Positions 1-9,551 are shown, counted from the stretch's first letter. The stretch: 64,000 bases of DNA from G051903925 sp051903925 (GCF_051903925.1 NZ_CP173678.1:1736001-1800000), one strand, 5' to 3'. The notes: a model not told the origin generated them from the sequence alone. Made by a program: numbers and translations.

Positions 1-425
1 TCGGAACCCTGTTCGAGACGCTGGCCGCGCGCCACCCGTTCGTCACTTTCTCGGGCTTCGTGCCCGACCTAGCGCCCCATTTTGCCCAGGCCCGGATCGG
101 CATCATGCCCGATACGATCGGCGGCGGGTTCAAGCACAAGAGCCTGCAATACGTCATGCACCGTGTCGTGCTGGCGACGATCGCCAGCCAGGCGATGGGC
201 CTGCCCCTGGCGGCGGGGCAGGACATGGTGGCCGCCGATACGCCGGCAGCGCTGGCCGAAGCGGTTGCGGCGACAATCGATGACCTGCCAAGCTTGAACG
301 CGATGCAGGAGCGGGCCTTTGCCCGCTGCCGGGCGCAATTCGACTGGGCGGCGCGGGGGCGGCTGCTGCACCAGGCCATCGCCCAGGCCGTCGCCGCCCG
401 CCATTGCCGTGTGAACGCTGCCTGA
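1..425 (+). CDS. Glycosyltransferase, C-terminal part (5' end outside window)
   Basis: Only the last ~141 residues are visible; the frame is open to the left edge. The stretch GGGFKHKSLQYV followed by a hydrophobic segment and GLPLA matches the nucleotide-sugar-binding loop of GT4-type glycosyltransferases (family pattern G-x-x-x-K-x-K-x-L-E-x-M-A-x-G-x-P). Such enzymes add sugars to surface polysaccharide or lipid carriers; acceptor and sugar cannot be told from this fragment. The usual Glu of this loop is Gln here (LQYV instead of LEAM), so activity is uncertain. The next gene starts 27 bp downstream on the same strand, so the two may be cotranscribed. Confidence 0.65.
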   Translation, partial: GTLFETLAARHPFVTFSGFVPDLAPHFAQARIGIMPDTIGGGFKHKSLQYVMHRVVLATIASQAMGLPLAAGQDMVAADTPAALAEAVAATIDDLPSLNAMQERAFARCRAQFDWAARGRLLHQAIAQAVAARHCRVNAA

Positions 426-452
426 AAGGGCGGCCATCAGGGGGGAAGCCGG

Positions 453-2543
453 ATGAGCGAGCGGGCAGCGACGAACCAGGCCGCGGGCATCCAGCCGGCG
501 GTCATCGTCATCGCCATCCTGGTGACGGCGGTGATCGGCATCCTGGCCGCCATCAGCTTTGTCGGGGGCGAGGCCGACCGCGCCCGCGCCCAATGGCAGG
601 TGGCGCTGGGCAGCGTCGCCGACGCGCAGGACCGCGCCGTGGAACGCTGGCTGCAGGAGCAGTTCGCGGTGATGCGCCGCCTGACCGACAACCAGGCGCT
701 GCAGCTCTATGTCAGCCTGATCACCCAGCCGGAACCCGCCATGGAGGCGGAGCAGGAGGCGCAGCAGGGCTACCTGCAGCAATTGCTGGATGCCACCGCC
801 GAGACGGCGGGCTTTGCCCAGGGAGGTGGCCCGCGCCTGCCCGATTCGAACAGCCGCCCGGCGGGGACCGGTGGCCTTGCCCTGCTCGACCGGACGGGCA
901 AGGCGATCGTCGCGACCTCGGGCCTGCCGCCGCTGGACGATGCCGTGCAGCGCTTCCTGAACGACACGCCGCTGTCCAGGCCCGCCCTGATGGATGTGTT
1001 CGCGGCCGCCGACGGCACGCCGCTGATCGGCTTCGTGGCCCCGATCTATGGCGTCCAGGGCGACGGCAGTGACGCCTCGATCGTCGGCCGGGTGATGGGG
1101 ATCCGCCCGTTGGCCCCGGTCTTCGCGGAACTGGTGGAGCCCCCGGGCCAGCAGACCCAGACCTCCGAAAGCTATCTGGTACGGCCCAAGGGGGAGGGGT
1201 TCGAACTGCTGTCCCCGCTGCGCGACGGCTCGCAACCGCTGGCCAAGTCCCTGGCCGGCGGGGCCCAGGCCAATGCCGCAGCCTTTGCCGCGGCCAACCC
1301 CAACGGCTTTGACAGCCGCACCGACCACCAGGTCCGCGCGGTCCTGGTGACGGGCAGGCCCATCGCCGACACGTCCTGGACCCTGGTCCGCCAGGTGACC
1401 GAGGCGGAGGCCCTGGGCCCGGTGCGCGACCGGCTGCGCACGGTCCTGGTCGTGCTGATCCTGCTGGTGATCGGCGTGGTCGCGGCGATGCTGGCCTTGT
1501 GGCGGCATGGTGCCTCGCGCCGCTATGCCCAGCTTGCGCACGAGAACCGGGTGGCGGCCGACCGTTTTGCCGCGCTGAATTCGTTCCTCAGCCTGGTCAC
1601 GGACAGCCTGCCGGTGGAACTGCATTACCTGGACCGTGACAACCGTTACGTCTTCGGCAATCGGGCGACGGCCCGGGCCCTTGGCATCGCGCAGGAGGAT
1701 CTGCGCGGCAAGACGCTGGCCAGCGTCCTGGGGCCTGCGCGCGCCGCACCGATCGAGGCCGCCGCCGCCGGGGTGTTCGAGACCGGCATCCCGACCCAGG
1801 TCGAGCTGCGGACCGAGGTCAATGGCCACAAGCGGATCGAGACGGTGGAGGTCGTCGCCGTGAAGGGTGACGAGGTCCATGCGCCGGGCGTCCTGGTCGT
1901 GGTGGACGACGTCACCGCGCTGGAGGCGGAGCGCGAGCGGGCCGAGGCGGCCAGTACCCGCCTTGTAGGGGTGCTGACCGGCATCCTGGACGCGCGCGAC
2001 GTCAACGCGGCCGGCCATTCGGGGCGCACGGCCGAGGTGGCGGAGGCGATCGCGCAGGAACTGGGACTGGAACGCGAGCAGGTGGAGGGGGCCGCCATGA
2101 CCGGGCGGCTGGCCAATATCGGCCGGGTGTTCCTGCCGGAGGAGGTCCTGAACAAGCGCGGCGAGTTGACGCCGGGAGAGGCACAGGTGGTGGATGCCGC
2201 CTTCGCCCAGGCGGCGGACCTGGTGGAGAGCATCGCCTTCCACCAGCCGATCGGCACGGCGCTGCGCCAACTGCGCGAGCGGGCGGACGGCACCGGCCAG
2301 CCCAATGGCCTGAAGGGGGAGGAGATCCTGGCCCTGGCCCAGATCGCCCAGGTCGCCTCGGCCTTCATCGCCATGACCAGCCCGCGGCCCTGGCGCGCGG
2401 CGATGGGGCCGCAGCAGGCCAGCGCCGCGCTGCTGGCGCAGAGCGACCGCAGCTACAGCCGCAAGGTCGTGCTGGCTTTGCTCAACGTGCTGGAGAATCG
2501 CGGCGGGCGCAGCCGCTGGGCGGCCTGGCTGGGGGACGACTGA
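453..2543 (+). CDS. Membrane sensor with PAS and degenerate HD-GYP-like output domain
   Basis: The 696-residue protein has a membrane segment at ~14-37, a periplasmic sensory region to ~325, a second membrane segment at ~329-350, a PAS domain at ~375-485 (LHYLDRDNRYVFGNR) and an HD-GYP-related domain at ~505-685. The HD-GYP family degrades c-di-GMP through a metal site. Here His522 of GHS is kept, but the HD pair of the signature H-D-I-G-K reads A-N-I-G-R (554-558), the following His cluster is lost and GYP reads GQP (615-617). A catalytic role is therefore unlikely; a binding or signalling role is more plausible. A G-rich ribosome binding site lies ~8 bp upstream of the ATG. Confidence 0.75.
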   Translation: MSERAATNQAAGIQPAVIVIAILVTAVIGILAAISFVGGEADRARAQWQVALGSVADAQDRAVERWLQEQFAVMRRLTDNQALQLYVSLITQPEPAMEAEQEAQQGYLQQLLDATAETAGFAQGGGPRLPDSNSRPAGTGGLALLDRTGKAIVATSGLPPLDDAVQRFLNDTPLSRPALMDVFAAADGTPLIGFVAPIYGVQGDGSDASIVGRVMGIRPLAPVFAELVEPPGQQTQTSESYLVRPKGEGFELLSPLRDGSQPLAKSLAGGAQANAAAFAAANPNGFDSRTDHQVRAVLVTGRPIADTSWTLVRQVTEAEALGPVRDRLRTVLVVLILLVIGVVAAMLALWRHGASRRYAQLAHENRVAADRFAALNSFLSLVTDSLPVELHYLDRDNRYVFGNRATARALGIAQEDLRGKTLASVLGPARAAPIEAAAAGVFETGIPTQVELRTEVNGHKRIETVEVVAVKGDEVHAPGVLVVVDDVTALEAERERAEAASTRLVGVLTGILDARDVNAAGHSGRTAEVAEAIAQELGLEREQVEGAAMTGRLANIGRVFLPEEVLNKRGELTPGEAQVVDAAFAQAADLVESIAFHQPIGTALRQLRERADGTGQPNGLKGEEILALAQIAQVASAFIAMTSPRPWRAAMGPQQASAALLAQSDRSYSRKVVLALLNVLENRGGRSRWAAWLGDD

Positions 2544-2550
2544 GCAGCGC

Positions 2551-2967
2551 CTATCGCGCGTCGAAGACGCGAAAGATCGACGTCGCCGTCAGCAGGAGCG
2601 TGTCGCCGGCGCTGGCCTCCGCCTCCAGGAACGCCATGGTACGGGTCAGCTTGCGGATGCGGGCCCGGCCGGAGACCCAGCCCCCTGCCGTGGCGCCGGC
2701 GACGAACTGGACGTTCAGGGCGATTGTGGCGCACATGCGGCCAGTCTGCGCGACGACTGCATGGCCGAGGAACGTGTCGACGAAGGCCGTCACGGCGCCG
2801 CCGTGCAGAACCCCGTTGGGATTGCCGTGGCGCTCGTCGCTCTGGAATCCGTAGATGTATTCCCCGGACGGCTCCTGGCCCCAGAAATAGGGGCCATTGT
2901 GCCCGATGAAGCCACCGGTCTGGCCGAACGGCATGTACGCGATGTCGCCTGGCATCTGGTCTGTCAT
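2551..2967 (-). CDS. PaaI-type hotdog-fold thioesterase
   Basis: The 138-residue protein has the hotdog thioesterase signature NPNGVLHGGAVTAFVDTFLG (about residues 49-68), where the HGG loop and the helix after it bind the acyl-CoA, and an all-beta C-terminal half. PaaI/YigI-type enzymes hydrolyse acyl-CoA thioesters in the cytoplasm; the substrate cannot be inferred. A strong G-rich ribosome binding site (GGGGGGA) sits just upstream of the ATG. The gene is convergent with the sensor gene, with 7 bp between stops, and divergent from the MFS gene at 3149, sharing a 181-bp control region. Confidence 0.8.
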   Translation of the reverse strand: MTDQMPGDIAYMPFGQTGGFIGHNGPYFWGQEPSGEYIYGFQSDERHGNPNGVLHGGAVTAFVDTFLGHAVVAQTGRMCATIALNVQFVAGATAGGWVSGRARIRKLTRTMAFLEAEASAGDTLLLTATSIFRVFDAR

Positions 2968-3042
2968 TCATTCCCCCCTTGAACGCCCAGGATCGCCTGC
3001 CCGCTGTTGGTGATCAACCGGCTGCCAAGTCCCTGGCAGGCG

Positions 3043-3060
3043 ATTAGAACGCGTTCGAAT
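3043..3060. promoter_or_regulatory. 18-bp near-perfect palindrome, candidate operator
   Basis: ATTAGAACGCGTTCGAAT pairs at 8 of 9 positions around a GAACGCGTTC core. It lies between the divergent thioesterase (start 2967) and MFS gene (start 3149), next to a second short inverted repeat (CTGCCA/TGGCAG at 3022-3039). Size and symmetry suit a dimeric repressor such as a LacI or TetR family protein; no cognate regulator is adjacent, so the partner is unknown. Confidence 0.4.
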
Positions 3061-3148
3061 CTTCTCAACGTCGGGGCGCCGAACACTGTACGATCGGCGT
3101 CCACATGCGACCCCGGATCCATAACCGGGGCGAACCGAGGGAGGATGT

Positions 3149-4528
3149 GTGGCCAGCACCGTAACCGCGCCGGTCGATCACCAGCGCCTGGACAGCCCGG
3201 CCTATCGCCGCTGGGTCCTGTTCATCCTGCTCATCGTCTACATGGTCAATTTCATCGACCGCTCGATCCTGAACACCGTGGGGCAGGCGGTGAAGGCGGA
3301 CCTGAAGCTGACCGACCTTGAGCTTGGTCTGCTGGGGGGGCTGGCCTTTGCCGTGGTCAACGGGACCCTGGCCGTCCCCATCGCGCGGCTGGCCGAGCGC
3401 TACAGCCGGGTGAAGATCATCGCGATCTCGGTTGCGGTGTGGTCGGCCTTTACCGCCGTCTGCGGCCTGGCGGGCAATTTCTGGCACATGCTGGTCGCGC
3501 GCATCGGCGTGGGCGTGGGCGAGGCCGGCGGTGCGGCACCCGTCCAGTCGCTGATCTCGGACTACTACCCGCCCGAGAAGCGGGCGACGGCGCTATCGAT
3601 CTATGTGACGGGGGTGCCGATCGGCATCCTGCTGGGGGCCGCCGGCAGCGGCTGGCTGGTCGAGAACATGAGTTGGCGCACGGCCTTCATGGTTGTGGGC
3701 CTGCCCGGCATCCTGCTGGCGGTCGTGGTCTGGGCGACGATCATCGAGCCGCCGCGCGGCTATGCCGAGAAGGCGGCCCCCTCGACCGAGCCGCCGCCGC
3801 CGCTGATGGCCGTGGTGCGCCGCATGCTGGGCCGGCGTTCCCTGGTGCACATGATCCTGGGCGGGATCATCGCGAATTTCGCGGCCTATGGCGCGTTGCA
3901 GTTCACCCATCCCTATTTCGTGCGGCAATACCACCTGGGCTATGCCGAGGCGGCGCTGATGTTCGGCCTGATGGTCAGCATCACCTCGCTGATCGGCTTC
4001 CTGCTGGGGGGGATCGGCACCGACCGGCTGGCGACGCGGGACAAGCGCTGGTACGCCTGGGTGCCAGCCCTTGGCATGATCGCGGCCACTCCGCTGATCA
4101 TCACGGGCCTGGCGCAGCCCAGTTTCTGGATGATGTTCGTCATCCTCATGCTGCCCAATATCGGTGTGTCGACCTATTTCGGGCCGACCTTCGCGTCGAT
4201 CCACAACATGGTGGACCCGCGCATGCGGGCCTCCGCCACCGCCCTGGGGGCGCTTGGCATGAACCTGATCGGGGCGGCGTTCGGGCCGGTCCTGGCCGGC
4301 TGGCTGTCCGACGTCTTTGCCAGGGGCGCCTATGCGGGCGACTTTGCCGTGGCCTGCCCGGGCGGGGCGGCCCCGGCGGACGCGCTGCCGGACCTCGTGG
4401 CGGCCTGCCAGCAGGCCTCCGCCACCGGCCTGCAGCATGCGCTGATGGCGATGGCGGTGTTCTACCTGTGGGCCGGCCTGCACTACCTGCTGGCCAGCCG
4501 CTCCATCCGCCGCGACCTGGCGATGTAG
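3149..4528 (+). CDS. MFS transporter, spinster-like
   Basis: The 459-residue protein has 12 predicted membrane segments and the major facilitator pattern. After the first segment it reads VNFIDRSILNTV, a form typical of the spinster-like MFS group common in alphaproteobacteria, and the EKRATALSIY stretch follows the fourth helix. Substrate is unknown. Translation starts at GTG 3149 behind a GGGAGG ribosome binding site at 3138-3143. The C-terminal loop before the last helix is extended and Cys/Ala-rich. It is convergent with a second MFS gene of the same group, 56 bp apart. Confidence 0.8.
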   Translation: MASTVTAPVDHQRLDSPAYRRWVLFILLIVYMVNFIDRSILNTVGQAVKADLKLTDLELGLLGGLAFAVVNGTLAVPIARLAERYSRVKIIAISVAVWSAFTAVCGLAGNFWHMLVARIGVGVGEAGGAAPVQSLISDYYPPEKRATALSIYVTGVPIGILLGAAGSGWLVENMSWRTAFMVVGLPGILLAVVVWATIIEPPRGYAEKAAPSTEPPPPLMAVVRRMLGRRSLVHMILGGIIANFAAYGALQFTHPYFVRQYHLGYAEAALMFGLMVSITSLIGFLLGGIGTDRLATRDKRWYAWVPALGMIAATPLIITGLAQPSFWMMFVILMLPNIGVSTYFGPTFASIHNMVDPRMRASATALGALGMNLIGAAFGPVLAGWLSDVFARGAYAGDFAVACPGGAAPADALPDLVAACQQASATGLQHALMAMAVFYLWAGLHYLLASRSIRRDLAM

Positions 4529-4584
4529 GCGGTGAGGGGGCCAGGCTTACCGCCAGGCCCCCTCGCCGCGTCAGGCCAATTGCC

Positions 4585-5931
4585 TCAGGACATGGCCTTT
4601 GCCCGTGCGGCGTCGGCCGAGAAGGTGCCACCCACCTTGAAGTAGTGCCAGGCCGCCCAGAGGTTGAACAGCGCCATGGTCATCAGGGCATAGCGCAGCG
4701 AATCCTCCCCGAAGGTGGGCCGCAGCAGGTCCGAGGCAAGCCCGACGCTGAGCGGCCCCAGGCCCATGCCGATCAGGTTCACGATGAACAGGAAGATCGC
4801 GGCCGAGGCGGCGCGCATGCCCAGCGGCACCAGCGTCTGCATCATGGCGTAGGAGGGCCCCAGGTAGAACGTGCCGACGATCAGCCCGGGCAGGTAGACC
4901 AGCAAAGCCACATACAGGTTGTCGACAAAGAAGAAGGCCAGCACGAAGGGCACGGCGATCACCTTGGCAATCGCGACCAGGCGGCCATTCCAGGACGGAT
5001 CGCGCGCCGCCGCCTTGTCCTGCAGCCGCCCGCCCAGATAGGTGCCGATCCCGGCGCCGATGCCGACCATCAGGCCCAGCACGATGCCGACCTCGAACAG
5101 CGACAGGCCATGCGTGCGCATCAGGAACGCGGCACCCCAGGTTGTCCCGCCATAGCCCACGAACGACGTGATCGCCGTGCCGATGATGACATTGCGGGTT
5201 CCGGGGGTGGCCAGGACATAGCGGAAGCTGGCGCCCATCTCGCGCAGGAAGACGGCCAGGTTGAGCGGCGGCGGTGCGGGGCGGGAGCCGGCGGCATGGC
5301 CGTCGGCCGCACCCCGGGTCGGCTCAGGCACGGTCAGCCAGACGACGACGCCCAGGATCAGGCCGGGCGCGCCGCAGACGAAGAAGGCGACGCGCCAGCC
5401 ATAGACCTGCGCCACCCAGCCGCCGGCGACAAAGCCCAGCACGATGCCGATCGTGATGCCCAGGGCATAGACGGCCATGGCGCCGGACCGTTCGGTTGGG
5501 CCATAGAGGTCCGAGATCATCGAATGGGCCGGCGGCGTGCAGCCCGCCTCGCCAATGCCGACGCCGACGCGCGCCAAAGCCAGCTGGATGAAGCTGCCGG
5601 CCATGCCGCAGAGCACCGTCATCCCGCTCCAGACGGTGACGGCGGCCGCGATGATGTTGCGGCGGTTGGCCCGGTCGGCATAGAGCGCAATGGGAATGCC
5701 AAGCGTCGCATAGAAGAAGGCGAATGCCGGCCCTGACAACAGTCCCAGTGCAAAATCTGAAACGCCGAACTCGTTCTTGATGGGCTGCAGCAGGGTCGAA
5801 AGGATCTGCCTGTCCAGGAAGTTCGAGGCAAAGACCAGGGTCAGGATGAACAGGATGTATTTGCGCTTTCGCAGCGCCGGATCATCGGCCAGCGCGCCGG
5901 GCAGCGCTGGGTTCATCGTCGTGTCGGCCAT
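4585..5931 (-). CDS. MFS transporter, spinster-like
   Basis: The 448-residue, 12-helix protein is a paralogue of the convergent MFS gene: after the first helix it has ASNFLDRQILSTLLQPI, matching VNFIDRSILNTV of the neighbour, and ARVGVGIGEAGCTPPAHSMI in the fourth/fifth helix region. The substrate is not deducible; members of this group have been annotated for sphingolipid-like and aromatic organic acids without firm assignment. It is likely monocistronic; its promoter should lie in the 120 bp shared with the convergent end of the CHASE2 gene. Confidence 0.8.
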   Translation of the reverse strand: MADTTMNPALPGALADDPALRKRKYILFILTLVFASNFLDRQILSTLLQPIKNEFGVSDFALGLLSGPAFAFFYATLGIPIALYADRANRRNIIAAAVTVWSGMTVLCGMAGSFIQLALARVGVGIGEAGCTPPAHSMISDLYGPTERSGAMAVYALGITIGIVLGFVAGGWVAQVYGWRVAFFVCGAPGLILGVVVWLTVPEPTRGAADGHAAGSRPAPPPLNLAVFLREMGASFRYVLATPGTRNVIIGTAITSFVGYGGTTWGAAFLMRTHGLSLFEVGIVLGLMVGIGAGIGTYLGGRLQDKAAARDPSWNGRLVAIAKVIAVPFVLAFFFVDNLYVALLVYLPGLIVGTFYLGPSYAMMQTLVPLGMRAASAAIFLFIVNLIGMGLGPLSVGLASDLLRPTFGEDSLRYALMTMALFNLWAAWHYFKVGGTFSADAARAKAMS

Positions 5932-6051
5932 CGGCGTTTCCCTTTATCGTCATTGGCCGTCAGCATGACGACGCGATGGCGCGCGGGAAAGATTTTTCTG
6001 GACCGCCAGTCTCAACAAAAGGCCCGGGGCCGCGGCGGCGCGGCCCGTGGT

Positions 6052-9000
6052 TCAGCCGGCGGCGCCAGTGGCGGCCTGCCGGGCATTGACCTCGGCCGAC
6101 AGGAACTCGCTCGCCTCCTCGGCCGACATCGGCTTGGCGAAGAGATAGCCCTGCCCGTACTGGACGCCCAGCTGGTGCAGGGTGCTTGCCTGGTCGTCGG
6201 TCTCGACCCCTTCGGCGATCATGTCCCGGCGCAGCGCATGGGCCAGCCAGGCGATGATGCGCACGATCTCGGCACTCTCGGCCGAGGTCGACATGCGGAT
6301 GACGAACGAGCGGTCGATCTTCAGCGTGTTGAACGGGAAGGTGTGGAGATAGGCCAGCGAGGAATAGCCCGTCCCGAAATCGTCGATCGAGATGCGCACG
6401 CCCAAATCGACCACCCGGCGCAGCAGCTCGGCCGTCCGCTCCGGGTCGGCCATGACCATGCTCTCGGTCACTTCGAGCTTCAGGGCCGAGGCCTTGAGGC
6501 CGGAACGCTCCAGGGCCTGGCGCACGTCGCCGGCGAAGTCGGCCTGGGCGAACTGGCGGCCCGAGACGTTGACCGAGATTTCCAGCGGCATCGAGAAGCG
6601 CGCGCGCCACGTCGCGGTCTGCCGGCAGGCCTGGAGCAGGGCCCAGCGCCCCATCTCCACGATCATGCCGGTATCCTCGGCCAGCGGGATGAAGTCGCCG
6701 GGCGACACCATGCCAAGTTCGGGATGGCGCCAGCGCATCAGCGCCTCGAACCCCACGATCCGGCGGTCGGCCAGGCTGACCACCGGCTGGTAGTAGACCT
6801 GGAGCTGGGTCTGGTCGGCGACGGCATGGCGCAGCGCCGCCTCCAGGCCGAAACGCTGGACGGCGCGCGACTGCATCGCGGGCTCGTAGAGCACCACGCG
6901 CCCGCCGCCGCCCTGCTTGGCGCGGTACTGCGCCAGGTCGGCGGCGCGCAGCACTTCCTCCGCCCGCTCGCCCGCGCTGGTACAGGTGGCGACGCCGACC
7001 GAGGCGCTGACGAAGATCGTGCGGTCGTCCAGGACATGGGGCTGGGCCAGCGCGCGCAGCAGCCCCTCGGCATAGGACAGGACGTCCTTCTCGCGCGCGA
7101 AGTCCTGCGCCAGGACGGCGAATTCGTCGCCGGCCAGGCGGGCCAGCGTATCGCCCGGGCGCAGCAACTCGGCCAGGCGCTGGGCAGCCGCCACAAGCAG
7201 GCGGTTGCCGGCAAAGAAGCCCAGGCTGTCATTGACCGTCTTGAAACGGTCCAGGTTGAAGTGCACGACGGCGAAGCGGCGCAGCGGGTCGCGCCCCAAT
7301 GTCTCCAGCGCCTGGGTCACGCGATCCAGGAACAGGGCGCGGTTGGCAAGCCCCGTCAGGTGGTCGTGCAGGGCGGCATGCAGCAGCTGGTCCTGCAGGC
7401 GCCGCCGCTCGGTTATGTCGGTCTGCGAGCCGGCAATGCGCATCGGCTTCCCGGCCGCGTCGCGCACCGCGATGCCCCGTGCCAGCATCCAGCGTTCGCG
7501 CCCGTCGGTGTGCAGGATGCGGTATTGCTGCTCGAACTGCGGGATCGTGCCCGCCAGATGCTCCTGCAGGGCACCTTCGACGGCACCGCGGTCGTCGGGG
7601 TGGATGCGATCCAGCCAGTCGGCCGGGGCGCCCGTGACCGGGGCCGCGTCGGGTTCGCCCACCTGGCCGCGCCAGCGCGGCGAGTAGTAGACCAGTTCGC
7701 GGGACAGGTCCCAGTCCCACAGGCCGTCATTGGCGCCCTGGGCGGCCAGGGCATAGCGTTCCTCGCTCAGGCGCAGCGCCTCGTCCGCGCGGGCGCGGGC
7801 GCGCTCCCGGCGCACCACCTGGTCGACGGTCAGCGCGATCATGACAAGCAGGGCGGCCAACAGGGGGGCCATCGTCGGCATCACGATGCCGCCATTGAAC
7901 AGGCTCTGGCACAGCGCCAGCCACAGGCCCAGCAGCAGGACGACGCCCGCCGCGGCCCCCGGTGTGCCCCAGCGCCCGACCAGCAGGGCGGGGCCGAAGG
8001 CGACGCCCAGGATCGCCAGCAGGGTCAGGACGACGACCCAGCCCGGCTGGCGCAGCCAGCGGTCGCTGAGGATGTCGTCCACGATGGTGGCCGACCGTTC
8101 GACGCGGGGCAGGCGGGCGGTGAACGGCGTGGCCAGCGTTTCGGTCGCGTTCTGCGCGGTGGGTCCGATCAGCACGACACGATCGCGCAGCCGGTCCGCC
8201 GGCACCGCGCCCGCGAGCAGGTCGCGGGCCGAGATCGTGGGGATCGTCCCTTCCGGCCCCAGCCACAGGAAGGGGAAGCGGCCGGCGCGGTCGGCGGCCA
8301 GGACCTTGTCGCCGAAGCGCACGCTGCCGCCGTCGTTGCGGGCGACCTGGCTGCGGTCCAGGCCCTGCGCCAGGCGGGCCATTTCCAGCGCCATGCTGGG
8401 CAGCACCAGGCGTCCCACGGGCCAGGTCAGTGTCGAGCTGTTGTTGTCGAACACGGGCCCGCCCACCGCCAGGGACCAGGCGGCATCCGTGACCACCGAC
8501 GGCGGCATGATGGCCCGCCAGCTGCCTTCCGGCGTGTCCAGGCTGCCAATCGCCGAGCGGGCCAGGCGATCCTGCGCCTCGGCATCCGGGGGGCTTCCCT
8601 CCTGCAGGCGGATCGGCAGGACGACGGGGCCGTGTTCCGTCATCGTCTGGGCCAGGGCGCGTTCGGGCGACAGGATCAGGGCCAGGTCGTCGAGCGCTTG
8701 GCGCGCGGCAGCCGGCTGGTTGGCCTCGATCGCGGCGCGGGCGGCCTCGACGGGTCGGCCCAGCTCCGTCGAGGAGACCTGGTCCGGCGCCTCCAGCCCC
8801 GCGGGCAGGGCGATGGCGCGCGCACCCTGGGCGCCAATGGCGGCCACCAGCCGGGCCAGCAGCGGCCGCGACAGGCTGACATTGCCGTATTCTTCCACCG
8901 TGCGGTCGTCGATGGCGACGATTGCCACCTGGTCCGTGGCGGGCAGGGGCCCCCGGATGCGGTAGTGCAGGCTGGTCGCCGTCAGGTCCAGGACGGTGGG

Positions 9001-9099
9001 CACGGCGCTTGCCGTGATCACGCCATAGGCCAGGATCGACAGCAGCGCCGCGATCCCCGCCATCAGCAGATGCGGGTACCGCCGCAGGATGTCGGGCAT
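6052..9099 (-). CDS. CHASE2-PAS-GGDEF-EAL membrane c-di-GMP signalling protein
   Basis: From the ATG at 9099 the protein has 1015 residues: a membrane anchor at ~9-27, an extracytoplasmic CHASE2 domain to ~340, three membrane helices at ~353-430, a PAS domain at ~450-565, GGDEF at ~570-735 and EAL at ~755-1005. The GGDEF active-site loop reads AGDEF (656-660). EAL is intact, with E-A-L at 785-787 and DDFGTGYSS later, so phosphodiesterase activity is the better-supported output; cyclase activity is uncertain. An in-frame ATG 87 bp further upstream (9186) would add an Arg/Gly-rich tail with no domain, so it was not chosen. Confidence 0.85.
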   Translation of the reverse strand: MPDILRRYPHLLMAGIAALLSILAYGVITASAVPTVLDLTATSLHYRIRGPLPATDQVAIVAIDDRTVEEYGNVSLSRPLLARLVAAIGAQGARAIALPAGLEAPDQVSSTELGRPVEAARAAIEANQPAAARQALDDLALILSPERALAQTMTEHGPVVLPIRLQEGSPPDAEAQDRLARSAIGSLDTPEGSWRAIMPPSVVTDAAWSLAVGGPVFDNNSSTLTWPVGRLVLPSMALEMARLAQGLDRSQVARNDGGSVRFGDKVLAADRAGRFPFLWLGPEGTIPTISARDLLAGAVPADRLRDRVVLIGPTAQNATETLATPFTARLPRVERSATIVDDILSDRWLRQPGWVVVLTLLAILGVAFGPALLVGRWGTPGAAAGVVLLLGLWLALCQSLFNGGIVMPTMAPLLAALLVMIALTVDQVVRRERARARADEALRLSEERYALAAQGANDGLWDWDLSRELVYYSPRWRGQVGEPDAAPVTGAPADWLDRIHPDDRGAVEGALQEHLAGTIPQFEQQYRILHTDGRERWMLARGIAVRDAAGKPMRIAGSQTDITERRRLQDQLLHAALHDHLTGLANRALFLDRVTQALETLGRDPLRRFAVVHFNLDRFKTVNDSLGFFAGNRLLVAAAQRLAELLRPGDTLARLAGDEFAVLAQDFAREKDVLSYAEGLLRALAQPHVLDDRTIFVSASVGVATCTSAGERAEEVLRAADLAQYRAKQGGGGRVVLYEPAMQSRAVQRFGLEAALRHAVADQTQLQVYYQPVVSLADRRIVGFEALMRWRHPELGMVSPGDFIPLAEDTGMIVEMGRWALLQACRQTATWRARFSMPLEISVNVSGRQFAQADFAGDVRQALERSGLKASALKLEVTESMVMADPERTAELLRRVVDLGVRISIDDFGTGYSSLAYLHTFPFNTLKIDRSFVIRMSTSAESAEIVRIIAWLAHALRRDMIAEGVETDDQASTLHQLGVQYGQGYLFAKPMSAEEASEFLSAEVNARQAATGAAG

Positions 9100-9551
9100 C
9101 ACGCGGGACCCCGCGCGGCCATGCGGGACGGAAGGGGCGCCGGACGGGTCCGGGCCGAAGCGTCTGCCTTGTCCTGCGCCGCGCAATGCACGTCCGTGGT
9201 GCCCGTTTTCTGTCCCTGATCCCGTGCCGAGCGGCCGACGGGACGGATCGACCTCGCTGGTCCGGTGCTCCGTGACCGCGCGGGTCGCGTGCCGGTTCCT
9301 GCGATCCGGTATGGCATGGCGATCGTCAACGCTTCGTCAACAACGTTCGGTACCCTGTCCCGGCCGGGGACGCGCGCGAAACCATGGCGGGCCCCTGGCT
9401 CCGCCTTGTACGTCGCGCGCCTCCTGTCGGTTGCAGGATGCCCCATAGCATGGCGCCGGGGCCAGGGGCTGTGCCATTCCCGCGCCCGCTGTGACGAGGT
9501 TGTGAAGCGGGGCCGCGCGTGCCCGTGCAGGTTCAGCCGCCCAGCCTCGCG
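9100..9551. other. Intergenic region without a convincing gene
   Basis: These 452 bp separate the start of the CHASE2 gene from the end of cueR. Short open frames exist on both strands but lack a ribosome binding site, domain or plausible composition. The part nearest 9318-9345 carries a repeated GTCAAC motif and is slightly less GC-rich, so it may hold the promoter of the CHASE2 gene. No clear terminator for cueR is seen. Confidence 0.4.

Noticed and set aside
5953..9219. Very long open frame on the plus strand opposite the CHASE2 gene, and similar long frames opposite metH, atpA, lon and flagellar genes
   Set aside because: High GC makes stops rare on the opposite strand. The translated sequences are Arg/Gly/Ala/His-rich without domains, while the real genes have clear family motifs.
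9100..9551. Small genes in the gap between the CHASE2 gene and cueR
   Set aside because: Frames overlap each other on both strands and lack ribosome binding sites or conserved motifs.
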